Shown here in pieces: positions 7,902 through 17,194 of a stretch of DNA of 64,000 nt. A program made the translations under genes and the position numbers. This DNA comes from an uncultured Bacteroides sp. (GTDB lineage Bacteria > Bacteroidota > Bacteroidia > Bacteroidales > Bacteroidaceae). The DNA lies in NCBI GenBank assembly GCA_900555635.1, contig USLU01000009.1:1-64000 (forward strand), in the 5' to 3' direction. Under the pieces are notes generated by a model. That model did no database searches, was not told the origin of the DNA, and worked only from the letters and a program-made list of their open reading frames with translations. Each line of letters begins with the position of its first letter. Position 1 is the first letter of the stretch.

Positions 7902-8654
7902 TCACTTTCCTTTATTATTCTCTTTGATGAACATGTCCAGTGCTGCCGTCATAGAAGGAGCCTGTACACTAGGCGCTTCCAAATCCAGACGAAGCCCGGC
8001 ATCACGAACTGCCTGTGCAGTTGTAGAACCAAATGTTCCGATCTTGATTTCCTTCTGCTCAAAATCCGGGAAATTCTTCTTCAGAGAAGAAACTCCAGCA
8101 GGACTGAAGAACACCAACATGTCATAATCAAATTTCTCATCCGCAGGGAAATCATTGCTGACCGTGCGGTACATAATAACCTCATTATGCTGGATCTTAT
8201 TCTTTTCCAGCAAATTGCTGATTTCATCGGTATGCACATCCGACATCGGCACCAAGTACTTTTCAGTCTTGTGCTTAATGATAGAAGGCATAAGATCATC
8301 AAACTTTCCGGTATTTCCAAAGAAAATCTTACGCTTACGATACTGTACGTACTTCTGGATATAGAGTGCAATAGTCTCTGACACACAGAAATACTTCATA
8401 GTCTCAGGTATTGTTACACGCAATTCCGTACAAAGATGGAAAAAGTGGTCAATTGCATGACGCGAAGTGAAAACGACAGCAGTGTGATCCAATACAGATA
8501 CTTTTTGTTGTCTGAACTCTTTCGCTGAAACGCTCTCCACCTTGATAAACGGGTGAAAATCAATTTTCACACCATACTTATCGGCTATGTCGTAGTAAGG
8601 AGATTTCTCAGATGCCGGTTTCGGCTGCGACACAAGTACTTTCTTTATTTTCAA
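7902..8654 (-). CDS. hemD: Uroporphyrinogen-III synthase
   Basis: The 250-residue product fits the HemD fold: two alpha/beta domains with the conserved VFFSPAGVSSL and the terminal GSTTAQAVRDAG motif. HemD closes and isomerises hydroxymethylbilane to uroporphyrinogen III in tetrapyrrole synthesis. The only plausible start is TTG at 8654, 4 bp after the preceding stop and behind an AGGA ribosome-binding site, giving MKIKKVLVSQPKP, the usual N-terminus. It is the third gene of a LOG-DUF4271-hemD unit. Confidence 0.88.
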   Translation of the reverse strand: MKIKKVLVSQPKPASEKSPYYDIADKYGVKIDFHPFIKVESVSAKEFRQQKVSVLDHTAVVFTSRHAIDHFFHLCTELRVTIPETMKYFCVSETIALYIQKYVQYRKRKIFFGNTGKFDDLMPSIIKHKTEKYLVPMSDVHTDEISNLLEKNKIQHNEVIMYRTVSNDFPADEKFDYDMLVFFSPAGVSSLKKNFPDFEQKEIKIGTFGSTTAQAVRDAGLRLDLEAPSVQAPSMTAALDMFIKENNKGK

Positions 8655-8658
8655 CGTC

Positions 8659-9393
8659 CTAAAAATTTATTATCAAATAATCGTTTAGCTGCATCATCCC
8701 TTGATATAACATTAAACAAGGTACGATTTCAAGGGCACAAAAGTACAAAATTAAAAGGAGACTGCCATATAAATTGTTACAAAAAAGCTTTAACCACTTA
8801 TAGAATATCAATATTCCAGTCAAAAAGAGTAAAAATAAACCAATTATTACCGTAAATTGTAGACTTAAATCAAAATAGACTATGAATAAGACAAATGGGA
8901 AAAGGGCAAATCCAAGATAATAAAGTAATGTAGAATATGATTCAATCCAAAGAGAAGTAGTACTCTCGTCAAAAAAAATCCAGCCTAAAAAAGAATAAAT
9001 CAACCATTTCAGAAATAGAAAAAGTAAACATATACCTACATAAATTCCCAGTAAGGCAACCGGCGGTATATGCTGTACCAAAACGGGCTGCTTATCATTG
9101 AAATAGTTGAAAAAGCAAACTCCGGCAAGCACACAGGTCTGCAAAATCAATAGCAACAGATAGCGCATATCCGTGGCAGTAGAAGTAGCAAAGATGCTGG
9201 TACGCTCACGATGCAGAAGAAAATCCTTAACCAACTGCAACAGGAATTTGCGGCTACGAGATAGAACATAAGACGACAAAAAGAAGCAGCACAGAAGGAC
9301 AACAGTGATACAATCATCCATTCTCGGAGAATAGGGAATAGGAATTCCCTCTGCCCCGGCTGCTACCGTCCAAGCCATCAGCATCGTTATCAT
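8659..9393 (-). CDS. DUF4271 integral membrane protein
   Basis: A 244-residue hydrophobic protein with about six membrane-spanning segments (for example YLLLLILQTCVLAGVCFF and ALLGIYVGICLLFLFL). It corresponds to the DUF4271 family, which in Bacteroidetes is typically next to hemD. Function is unknown; the recurrent pairing with a haem gene suggests an envelope role connected to tetrapyrroles but this is inference. Its ATG overlaps the stop of the upstream LOG gene (TCAT at 9390-9393), so the two are translationally coupled, and it ends 4 bp before hemD. Confidence 0.8.
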   Translation of the reverse strand: MITMLMAWTVAAGAEGIPIPYSPRMDDCITVVLLCCFFLSSYVLSRSRKFLLQLVKDFLLHRERTSIFATSTATDMRYLLLLILQTCVLAGVCFFNYFNDKQPVLVQHIPPVALLGIYVGICLLFLFLKWLIYSFLGWIFFDESTTSLWIESYSTLLYYLGFALFPFVLFIVYFDLSLQFTVIIGLFLLFLTGILIFYKWLKLFCNNLYGSLLLILYFCALEIVPCLMLYQGMMQLNDYLIINF

Positions 9394-9977
9394 ATAGCGG
9401 CAAATTTACGGATAGAAGCGTCCCACAAAGGAGTAGTATGTATCAAATCTACAGCTTCCTGCGGAGTATTGGCTACATGCCAGATTGCACCATGCTGCGC
9501 GCGCATAAAGTTTTCATCGACTGCTTTTCGAAGCATATCAAGCAGAGGATCGAAAAAGCCTTTGGTATTCAGTATGACAATGGGATTGAGGTACAGTCCC
9601 AATTGCTTCCAGGTTATTGCTTCCAAAAGTTCTTCCAGAGTGCCACAACCTCCGGGTAAGGCAATAATGGCATCGCTGAGGTCGGCCATTAACTTTTTGC
9701 GTTCGTGCATACTCTCCACTTCAACAAGTTCAGTCAGACCTGTATGATGCCAACCTTGTTCTACCATAAAATGAGGAATCACTCCGGTCACTTCGCCTCC
9801 GGCAGCAAGTGTTGCATCCGCCACAGCAGACATTAATCCCATATTTCCCGCCCCGTTAATCAAGCGGATTTGCTTTTGTCCCAACAGAGTACCAAGTTCT
9901 CGAGCAGCATCGAAATATTCAGGGGCAATCTTCGTACTTGAAGCACTGTAAACACATACGGAAGTTATCTTATTCAT
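9390..9977 (-). CDS. LOG-family nucleotide-processing protein
   Basis: The 195-residue Rossmann-fold protein has the LOG signature: GAGNMGLMSAVADA near the N-terminus and PGGCGTLEELLEAITWKQLG in the middle (the PGGxGTxxE catalytic motif). Characterised members are cytokinin riboside 5'-monophosphate phosphoribohydrolases that split adenosine-type nucleotides into base and ribose 5-phosphate; in bacteria the in vivo substrate is often uncertain. It is cytoplasmic. It starts the LOG-DUF4271-hemD unit. Confidence 0.88.
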   Translation of the reverse strand: MNKITSVCVYSASSTKIAPEYFDAARELGTLLGQKQIRLINGAGNMGLMSAVADATLAAGGEVTGVIPHFMVEQGWHHTGLTELVEVESMHERKKLMADLSDAIIALPGGCGTLEELLEAITWKQLGLYLNPIVILNTKGFFDPLLDMLRKAVDENFMRAQHGAIWHVANTPQEAVDLIHTTPLWDASIRKFAAI

Positions 9978-10011
9978 GGAATCCTCTTCATCATTATATT
10001 AATAGTGAATG

Positions 10012-10019
10012 CAAAGGTA
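10012..10019 (-). promoter_or_regulatory. Putative promoter of the LOG-hemD operon
   Basis: TACCTTTG on the minus strand matches the TAnnTTTG -7 consensus 35 bp before the LOG gene. A good -33 box is not evident. Confidence 0.4.
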
Positions 10020-10061
10020 TGGTTTTTCTGCGAAATCTTATATACAGAAGTTATAAATTAG

Positions 10062-10108
10062 AAGCCACCACTTCCGTTCAGGGTAATCCCGAAACGGAAG
10101 GGTGGCTT
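10062..10108 (-). terminator. Hairpin terminator after metK
   Basis: Arms AAGCCACC (10062-10069) and GGTGGCTT (10101-10108) close a longer stem that also pairs TTCCGTT with AACGGAA. It lies about 50 bp after the metK stop. The U-tract is weak, so termination is inferred. Confidence 0.6.
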
Positions 10109-10158
10109 TCTATATAAATAGCTGTAAAGCTATGCTGATTACTACTTATACATGCAAA

Positions 10159-11454
10159 TCAGGCAAGTCCGAATGCATCCTTCACCTTATCCACGTAATC
10201 CAGTTTTTCCCAAGTGAAGAGTTCAACCTCTACATCCTTGTTACCTTCATAACGTGATGTGAAGTGCTTGATGACGGTTTGCGGTTCACGTCCCATATGA
10301 CCGTAAGCAGCAGTTTCCTGATAGATAGGATTACGCAACTTCAAGCGGTCTTCGATGGCTTTAGGACGAAGGTCGAACAATTGGTCAATCTTGCGGGCAA
10401 TCTCACCATCGCTGATGCTTACGTTGCTGCGACCGTATGTATTGACATAAATATTGATAGGACGCGCCACACCGATAGCGTAGCTCACCTGTACCAGCAT
10501 TTCGTCTGCCACACCGGCAGCAACCAAGTTCTTGGCAATATGGCGGGCAGCGTATGCAGCCGAACGGTCTACTTTCGAAGGATCTTTACCAGAAAAAGCA
10601 CCACCACCGTGAGCACCTTTGCCACCGTATGTATCTACGATAATCTTACGACCTGTCAAACCTGTATCTCCGTGAGGTCCGCCGATAACGAACTTACCGG
10701 TAGGATTGACATGATATGTAATGCTATCGTTGAACAGCGCCAATACCTTTTCGGCACTGATGGAAGCAATCACACGCGGCATCAATATCTCGATAACATC
10801 GCGACGGATAATGGCAAGCATCTCTTCGTCAGCTTTGAGCTGTGCAGCTTCGCTATCATCGGCAGGTTGGATGAAATCATCGTGCTGGGTGGAAACTACA
10901 ATCGTATCAATGCGGACGGGAGTTCCGTTATCATCGTATTCAATGGTTACCTGGCTCTTGGCATCGGGACGGAGGTAAGTCATGTCTACACCTTCGCGAC
11001 GGATGTCAGCCAGCACTTGCAGGATGCGGTGAGCGAGATCCAGCGAAAGCGGCATATAGTTTTCCGTTTCATTGGTAGCATAACCGAACATCATGCCTTG
11101 GTCACCGGCACCTTGTTCCATAGGATCTTGTCGTTCTACACCACGGTTGATGTCGGGACTTTGTTCGTGGATGGCACTCAATACACCGCACGAATTACTC
11201 TCGAACATATACTCGCCTTTGGTATAGCCGATTTTCTTGATTACTTCGCGTGCGATGAGTTGGAGGTCAACGTACGCCTTGGTTTTCACTTCTCCAGCCA
11301 GCACTACCTGTCCGGTAGTTACCAGAGTTTCGCAAGCTACTTTCGAACTGGGGTCGTAAGCCAACAGTTTGTCAAGCACAGCGTCCGATATTTGATCGGC
11401 CACTTTGTCGGGGTGTCCTTCAGACACCGATTCGGATGTGAATAAATATCCCAT
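10159..11454 (-). CDS. metK: S-adenosylmethionine synthetase
   Basis: The 431-residue enzyme makes S-adenosylmethionine from methionine and ATP in the cytoplasm. Signature motifs are GHPDKVADQISDAVLD near the N-terminus, GAGDQGMMFGYA (family signature 1) and GGGAFSGKDPSKVDRS (signature 2), with GPHGDTGLTGRKIIVD before it. It is some 40 residues longer than the E. coli enzyme, which is usual for Bacteroidetes. A 160-nt leader with a conserved-looking fold and a good promoter lie upstream, so feedback by a methionine-related signal is possible. Confidence 0.96.
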   Translation of the reverse strand: MGYLFTSESVSEGHPDKVADQISDAVLDKLLAYDPSSKVACETLVTTGQVVLAGEVKTKAYVDLQLIAREVIKKIGYTKGEYMFESNSCGVLSAIHEQSPDINRGVERQDPMEQGAGDQGMMFGYATNETENYMPLSLDLAHRILQVLADIRREGVDMTYLRPDAKSQVTIEYDDNGTPVRIDTIVVSTQHDDFIQPADDSEAAQLKADEEMLAIIRRDVIEILMPRVIASISAEKVLALFNDSITYHVNPTGKFVIGGPHGDTGLTGRKIIVDTYGGKGAHGGGAFSGKDPSKVDRSAAYAARHIAKNLVAAGVADEMLVQVSYAIGVARPINIYVNTYGRSNVSISDGEIARKIDQLFDLRPKAIEDRLKLRNPIYQETAAYGHMGREPQTVIKHFTSRYEGNKDVEVELFTWEKLDYVDKVKDAFGLA

Positions 11455-11512
11455 TTCTTCAATTAAAAATTAAGAATTAAAAATAAAAATGAGGGAATGC
11501 GGGATAAAGAGG

Positions 11513-11592
11513 TGAGTAGATACATCGACACAAGGTCAGAGGCAGAAAAGTATGTTGTTTTAGCATTTTTTTCTGTGGTTGCAAGCTACTCA
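11513..11592 (-). ncRNA. Structured 5' leader of metK (candidate cis-regulatory RNA)
   Basis: In the RNA sense, UGAGUAG (11592-11586) pairs with CUACUCA (11519-11513) to enclose about 80 nt. Inside, CAGAAAA (11575-11569) pairs with UUUUCUG (11549-11543) around an A-rich loop containing AUGCUAAAACAACAUA. The domain lies wholly inside the predicted leader, between promoter and metK. It does not match the SAM riboswitch layouts I can recall in detail, so it is only a candidate. Confidence 0.45.
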
Positions 11593-11619
11593 AATCTCTC
11601 CACATTTCATTTTCGGGTA

Positions 11620-11650
11620 CAAAGATAATGTAAACTGTAATCAGTACAAA
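11620..11650 (-). promoter_or_regulatory. metK promoter
   Basis: TTTG (11647-11650), 19 bp and TATCTTTG (11620-11627) on the minus strand match the Bacteroides consensus very well. The predicted transcript would start near 11613, giving a leader of about 160 nt. Confidence 0.7.
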
Positions 11651-11793
11651 ATAAACTAACTATTTTAACTGTTCTATATTATTAAGAAGCTGTTTACATT
11701 CTTCCCTCCAGACAACAAATAAAATAATATATTCACTTTTTTTTGTAAATTTAAGTAGGGAGCTATATGTTTACAACATAATACAATAACGAT

Positions 11794-11859
11794 ATGTTTG
11801 TTACATTTGAAGAAACATACTTGCAGGATATTTACGAGGAAGAAATTACATGTTCATAA
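11794..11859 (+). pseudogene. Remnant of a RelE/HigB-like toxin gene
   Basis: A 21-codon frame (MFVTFEETYLQDIYEEE, then a stop) resembles the N-terminus of Bacteroides RelE/HigB-type toxins, which begin with a similar strand followed by a YLxxLY helix. The remainder of the toxin and any antitoxin are absent. The rest of the 11860-12047 interval contains only short inverted repeats, such as ATCTGCTCC at 11951-11959 with its complement at 11980-11988. Confidence 0.4.
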
Positions 11860-12047
11860 CTACAGAATAGTTACCTGCTGGCGGAATTGAAATACGTGTA
11901 AACCCCAGTTTCAAGGTATCTTCAAAGGGATAACCCCGTACCCACTCCGTATCTGCTCCACAAAAAGGTACCTTTATACGGAGCAGATGCAGAGAGAACC
12001 CGATTAATTCCGCAAACGGGTAAATATTTATATAATGAAAACAATAC

Positions 12048-14384
12048 CTAACGTTGCAATAAGTTAATAGGTGCCTGTAGCTTTAATATATCATTTGTTT
12101 TTTCAGTAGCCGCAACAACTTCTGCATTAAGTACAGCTTTGACGTCACTTGATGAAGCACCAATCAGAAATTTATAGCTACCGGAATCGACGATCCATGA
12201 AGAAGAGGCTTCATCATAAGAAGCAAGATCATCAACTTTAACCGTTAAAGTTATAGCAACCGTCTCACCTGGTTTTAGTTCCTTAGTCTTAGCAAAAGCT
12301 TTCAATTCCTTTTCAGGCTTATTCATCTTAGCATTATTCGGAGCAGTTACATAAAGTTGCACCACTTCCTTACCCGCAAAACTACCGGTATTCTTCACAT
12401 CGACAATAACAGTATATACTCCGTTATCTACTTTAATGGATGGATTAGTATAATCGAATGTGGTATAAGAAAGCCCATATCCAAACGGATAAGATACCTG
12501 TTTACCAAAACTATCGAAATAACGATAACCGACAAAAACATCTTCTTCATAATTGGTATAATCCACATTTCTTACAGAAGACTTCCTATCTCCTTTGTTC
12601 CTTACATCCGTATCAGCCTTGGCATCCATCGGGAAGTTTGCCGACGAGGCAACATCCATCAGTTTATTTGGGAAAGTCATCGGCAGTTTGCCTGATGGAG
12701 ATGTCTTACCATTTAATACATCAGTTACACTATTTCCTCCTTCTTGTCCGGCTTGCCAAGCCAGCAGGATAGCATCCGGAAGGTTCTTCCAGGAAGCGGT
12801 TTCTATCACACCACCAATATTCAAGGTTACAATCACTTTCTTTCCGGCTGCATGGAAAGCTTTACAAACAGATTGCAGCATCTCAAACTCTTCCTTACTC
12901 AATTCAAAGTCATTGACTTTACGGTCTACAAACTCACCGGAAGTACGTCCTAAGGTAATTAGAGCCACATCCGACTTGTTAACCAATTCGGAAAGTTCTT
13001 TTGTGGAAGGAATAAGTTCTGTGGGGCGTGGCACTGGCATAAATCTAGAGAAAGCCTGAGAGGGATCGGGAGTATTTTTCTTATTTTCAGCTGCAATATG
13101 CTGCTCATAGATAGCTTTCAGAGATTCATCTATTTGATAACCTGCATTCTTCAGACCATCCAGCAAAGAAACAGTATAAGCCCTATTCACATTACCCGAA
13201 CCGGTTCCACCGGCAATAAAATCGTAAGAAGTGCAACCCAAGAGAGCTATATTTTTAATATCCCTACCTAAAGGTAAAGCATTATTCTCATTTTTCAGCA
13301 ATACCATACCTTCCGCAGCCGATTGGCGGGTAACAGCTGCATGAGCTTTTAAGTCAGGCTTATTGGAATATTGGTACCCTTTGAAACGCGGACTTTGAAG
13401 AATTAGTTCCAAAACACGCTTTACATTACGGTTCAGTACAGATTCATCCAGTTTACCACTTTTTACTCCTTCGATAATCATATCATACTGGTTGGTTCTG
13501 CCCGGCTGGAGCATATCATTTCCGGCAATCATTTGGGTTATAGCATCCTTACCACCAAACCAATCGGTCATCACCATCCCTTTAAACCCCCATTCATCAC
13601 GCAGTAAAGTAGTCAACAAAGCTTCGTTTTCAGAAGCGTATGTACCGTTGATATAATTATAAGAAGACATTACAGTCCACGGTTCAGACTCTTTTACGGC
13701 TATTTCGAAACCTTTCAAATAGATTTCACGCAAAGCACGTGGAGTTACACGGGCATCGTTAGTATTCCGGTTGGTTTCCTGATTATTGACCGCAAAATGT
13801 TTAATGGAAGTACCTACTCCGTTACTCTGTACCCCCTTGACATAGGCTGCAGCTATCTTACCGGACACAAGGGGATCTTCTGAATAATATTCAAAATTAC
13901 GCCCACACAAAGGGTTACGATGTATATTTAAAGCAGGAGCCAGCAACACATCCGCACCATATTCCAAGACTTCGTTACCTATCGCCTTACCCACTTCTTC
14001 CACTAATTCCTCATTCCATGTAGAGGCGAGCAAAGTACCGATAGGAAAATGCGTACAGTAATAAGTAGCCGAATCACCGTCGCGGGTAGGATCGATGCGC
14101 AAACCAGCTGGACCATCAGCCAAAACAATGGCAGGAATCCCTAAACGGGGAATAGGATAGGTAGTGCCCGCAGCACCCGGAACCAGTTTCTTGGTAGTTC
14201 CAATCACAGTACTGTCACCCGAAGCCCCTGCCATTCCTGTTCCAATCAGCAGATGAGTTTTTTCCTCCAATGTCATGGCACCAACGACATCATCAATAGA
14301 GTCTTTACCCAACTGGGGAGTGCCGGGGCCACAAGCGCTCAGTACGCTTGTAGCCAATAGCATATAAATAACTTGTTTCTTCAT
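12048..14384 (-). CDS. GH3 beta-glycosidase (lipoprotein)
   Basis: This 778-residue protein has a lipoprotein signal (SVLSAC) and the full GH3 architecture. The TIM-barrel domain carries the nucleophile Asp near residue 273 in VMTDWFGG, with KHFAVNNQE before it; next come the alpha/beta sandwich domain and a C-terminal Fn3-like domain (KNTGSFAGKEVVQLYV). GH3 enzymes remove terminal beta-glucosyl, xylosyl or related residues with retention. As the last gene of the ten-gene operon that starts with transketolase subunits, it probably works in the periplasm or at the surface on the sugar conjugates this system imports. Exact specificity cannot be read from the sequence. Confidence 0.9.
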   Translation of the reverse strand: MKKQVIYMLLATSVLSACGPGTPQLGKDSIDDVVGAMTLEEKTHLLIGTGMAGASGDSTVIGTTKKLVPGAAGTTYPIPRLGIPAIVLADGPAGLRIDPTRDGDSATYYCTHFPIGTLLASTWNEELVEEVGKAIGNEVLEYGADVLLAPALNIHRNPLCGRNFEYYSEDPLVSGKIAAAYVKGVQSNGVGTSIKHFAVNNQETNRNTNDARVTPRALREIYLKGFEIAVKESEPWTVMSSYNYINGTYASENEALLTTLLRDEWGFKGMVMTDWFGGKDAITQMIAGNDMLQPGRTNQYDMIIEGVKSGKLDESVLNRNVKRVLELILQSPRFKGYQYSNKPDLKAHAAVTRQSAAEGMVLLKNENNALPLGRDIKNIALLGCTSYDFIAGGTGSGNVNRAYTVSLLDGLKNAGYQIDESLKAIYEQHIAAENKKNTPDPSQAFSRFMPVPRPTELIPSTKELSELVNKSDVALITLGRTSGEFVDRKVNDFELSKEEFEMLQSVCKAFHAAGKKVIVTLNIGGVIETASWKNLPDAILLAWQAGQEGGNSVTDVLNGKTSPSGKLPMTFPNKLMDVASSANFPMDAKADTDVRNKGDRKSSVRNVDYTNYEEDVFVGYRYFDSFGKQVSYPFGYGLSYTTFDYTNPSIKVDNGVYTVIVDVKNTGSFAGKEVVQLYVTAPNNAKMNKPEKELKAFAKTKELKPGETVAITLTVKVDDLASYDEASSSWIVDSGSYKFLIGASSSDVKAVLNAEVVAATEKTNDILKLQAPINLLQR

Positions 14385-14397
14385 GGTTCAATCTATT

Positions 14398-15600
14398 CTA
14401 TTTGAATAATTTCGGAGCAAATACAGATAGATAGATACGCCAGCAAGTCCAGACGTGCCCCCCGGGTGTTTCCATAAATTCATACTTGTAGCCCATTTTA
14501 TCCAAGTTAGCACGATAGGCTTCATTATTTTTGCAAAGGAAATCGTCTTTACCGATACCCAACCAATAGAGTTTGGGAGCATTCTTGAACTGTGTAGCCA
14601 ATTTCTTATCCATATCCTGATAAATAGGGCTGTTCTTTTGACCTGCCTGCTGCACATTAAGTGCTGCGGAGAAAAGACCTACATAATCGAATAAATCGGG
14701 ATAGTTCAGTGAAATATTAGTAGAATGGAAACCACCCATTGAAAGACCGGCAATAGCACGATGCGCTTTATCTGCCTGCACACGATAGTTACTCTCTACA
14801 AACTTGATGATTTCAGGAAAATAGGTTTCAAAAGCACCATCCATTGTACCATTTTTCATATGGTAAGGTTTGTAATAACCTAAACTACTTTCACCCGGTG
14901 CAGCTTCCATAGCAGCGTGTCCGTTGGGCATGACAAGAATCATAGGAACAGCTTTGCCTTGAGCAATCAGGTTATCAAGAATCTGCGTAGCGCGGCCAAA
15001 AGTGCTCCATTCATCCTCATCGCCACCCATACCGTGCAACAAATAAAGAACCGGATATTTCTTATCACCGGATTGTTCATAACCTGCCGGAGTATAGACA
15101 TTTATACGACGATCCGCCTTCATACCGTCAGAATGATACCAACGATGAGACAAAGTGCCATGAGGCACCTTGTTCACTTTATATAAATCAGCTTTACCAT
15201 TCCCCACGAGGAAAACATTACTTACCGTAGCAAAGTCACGATACACATACACATTATTCGGGTCAATAGTAGGAATGCCATCTACCATGAATTGATAACT
15301 ATAGAGTTCTGACTCCAAAGGTTTGGTAGTATAAGTCCAAAGGCCGTCAGCATCCTTGGTCATATCAATCAGACCGGCACCAACCATACCTCCCACATGC
15401 TGCCCTTCGGCCTTATCTGCAAAGTCACCGGCTATCTGCACTTTCTTTGCATCGGGAGCTTTAAATCTAAAGGTAACTGTATTATCAGCATTCACAACGC
15501 TCGATTGGATATCTTGTGCAACAAACAGATTCTGTTGCGCAAAAGCACTTGCTCCGCAAAAGAACATAAGCAAGCCTATTAAGAGAAATTTGTTTTTCAT
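14398..15600 (-). CDS. CE1-type esterase with N-terminal E-set domain
   Basis: The 400-residue protein has a cleavable signal peptide (ending SAFA), an N-terminal immunoglobulin-like E-set/CBM48-type domain (VTFRFKAPDAKKVQIAGDF) and an alpha/beta-hydrolase domain. The nucleophile is in GLSMGGFHS near residue 287, the oxyanion region is YLLHGMGGDEDEW, and the catalytic His is in GGHVWTCWR at the end. CE1 relatives remove feruloyl or acetyl groups from plant glycans. It lies 13 bp before GH3 in the same operon, suggesting that the substrate is acylated. Confidence 0.88.
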   Translation of the reverse strand: MKNKFLLIGLLMFFCGASAFAQQNLFVAQDIQSSVVNADNTVTFRFKAPDAKKVQIAGDFADKAEGQHVGGMVGAGLIDMTKDADGLWTYTTKPLESELYSYQFMVDGIPTIDPNNVYVYRDFATVSNVFLVGNGKADLYKVNKVPHGTLSHRWYHSDGMKADRRINVYTPAGYEQSGDKKYPVLYLLHGMGGDEDEWSTFGRATQILDNLIAQGKAVPMILVMPNGHAAMEAAPGESSLGYYKPYHMKNGTMDGAFETYFPEIIKFVESNYRVQADKAHRAIAGLSMGGFHSTNISLNYPDLFDYVGLFSAALNVQQAGQKNSPIYQDMDKKLATQFKNAPKLYWLGIGKDDFLCKNNEAYRANLDKMGYKYEFMETPGGHVWTCWRIYLSVFAPKLFK

Positions 15601-15620
15601 ATTTTCAAAATATAATAAAA

Positions 15621-17162
15621 TTACTTCACTGTTATAATTACTCTATGATACATATTCAACTGAGGAGTGCCATTATCGGTCGCTTCGAGTACCAAATGAA
15701 TTTTATCACCCGATTTAGCCGTGGCAGGTACAGAAAAAGTAGTATTAGCTGAAGCAGGATCATCTACTTGCACTTTATCTTTGAATGGTCCGGACATATA
15801 TTGCCACCATTTCACTGTTAGCTTATCCTCTTTATCAGGATCTGTAACAGTATATTTCAGCTTCAGCTTTTCACCCGCCGCTGCAACTATATCACAAGCA
15901 CCCTTAATTACCGGATAGTGATTAGCCTCATTATAGTCAGAAGTAGAGGACCACAAGAAACGGGCAGCCAAGCCATTCATTACCGGGGCGGTGAAGTCAG
16001 GCAGAGTATTATGCTCCATCCGGTATTTCATGATAGTCATTCTGTCTTTGTCCTTAATAGAATCCGGAAGTTCGGTTTTGCAACCGCACCAACCACCATA
16101 GGCAAGGTCTTCACCACCACGCAGACCATTGCCAATGTAATTCAAGAAACAATAAGTGTCACCTTCTGCCAAGAATGAATTCTTAGGTTGAAGAAGTGGA
16201 GTCCAAACTACGTAACCCATCTTTTTCAATTCATCTACGGTATAGCCGGACAAACCGAAGAAATCGTATACATCCCCTTTAACCATCTGCTTTCCATCAC
16301 CCCATACACGCTGGAGTTTTCCGAAGGGTCCTTTACTCAATATATTCTTTTCCATCCATTCGGGAGTATAGAATACGGCATTCTCCTTAGAAGCTCTTGC
16401 CTGGCAGTTATATGCCAGTCCCACAGTCATACCGCCCATTTCTTGTTGGCGAAGTTCAGGCCAGAACGGTCCCACATACTTGGCATACGTATCGTCCTGA
16501 TCACCTGATAAACAAAGTATTGTTTTCTTGATAATTTTCTCGCGAATCTCTTTCCATTGAGGAGATTTGGAATAAATCTCCTCAATGGATTTCAAAGCAC
16601 GTGCAATAGTGCTGCCACCACCCCAAGCATTAACATAAACCAAACCAGGTTCATCGTCCAACAATACATCCTTAATAAGTTCCGATCCCGGAGTATCTTT
16701 AGAGAAATCACCGTCAAATTCAACATTGCCCCAACGCACCTTAGACTTCATATATTCCGGAGTCGGATAAGAAGCATCATGCACCTTCAGATTAGGATAA
16801 GCCTCTGTGTAAGCATCAACAGCATCATCTATAAACCGTTCACTCGGGTCCCAACGCCAACTTTCCTGCGGGCCGAGCTTCAGCCCATTGCTATCATATT
16901 CACGACCAGGAATAAACTGGCGAGTGCCAAGGCCATCACCTTTCCAATGAAACCGACTACTGGCATAAATCAAACCTTCCACACGGAAATCCGTACTGAA
17001 AAGCAAGAAACGAATCAACGAGTTCAAATCATCAAGTTCCGGGTCACAAGTAATGATAACACGTGGTTTGGACAAATCCTTATCGGAGGTTTGCTGCCCG
17101 TTTATACAGGCAGGCATAGCGACCAGAAGTCCTGAAAGCAATAAGCATTTTAATTTGTTCAT
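15621..17162 (-). CDS. DUF1593 nucleoside-hydrolase-like protein
   Basis: About 513 residues from ATG 17162, chosen because it gives a normal lipoprotein signal (LLVAMPAC); an in-frame ATG 39 bp upstream is less likely. The N-terminal two thirds match DUF1593, with the nucleoside-hydrolase-like metal site ITCDPELDDLNSLIRFL and the YVNAWGGGSTIARAL and LSGDQDD motifs. The C-terminal part is a beta-sandwich (YTVTDPDKEDKLTVKWWQY). Nucleoside hydrolases split furanosyl bonds using calcium. A secreted member inside a sugar operon may therefore cleave a furanoside; that is inference. Relatives were also named after a cellulose-binding protein. Confidence 0.82.
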   Translation of the reverse strand: MNKLKCLLLSGLLVAMPACINGQQTSDKDLSKPRVIITCDPELDDLNSLIRFLLFSTDFRVEGLIYASSRFHWKGDGLGTRQFIPGREYDSNGLKLGPQESWRWDPSERFIDDAVDAYTEAYPNLKVHDASYPTPEYMKSKVRWGNVEFDGDFSKDTPGSELIKDVLLDDEPGLVYVNAWGGGSTIARALKSIEEIYSKSPQWKEIREKIIKKTILCLSGDQDDTYAKYVGPFWPELRQQEMGGMTVGLAYNCQARASKENAVFYTPEWMEKNILSKGPFGKLQRVWGDGKQMVKGDVYDFFGLSGYTVDELKKMGYVVWTPLLQPKNSFLAEGDTYCFLNYIGNGLRGGEDLAYGGWCGCKTELPDSIKDKDRMTIMKYRMEHNTLPDFTAPVMNGLAARFLWSSTSDYNEANHYPVIKGACDIVAAAGEKLKLKYTVTDPDKEDKLTVKWWQYMSGPFKDKVQVDDPASANTTFSVPATAKSGDKIHLVLEATDNGTPQLNMYHRVIITVK

Positions 17163-17194
17163 AATATCACATTTATTAGTTAATACAGAAACCA

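Noticed and set aside
10264..11445. 393-codon open frame opposite metK
   Set aside because: It is the complementary-strand shadow of a clear metK gene and has no family motif.
11513..11592. metK leader as a standard SAM-II riboswitch
   Set aside because: A GCUAAA string is present, but the stems and the pseudoknot layout I know for SAM-II are not seen.
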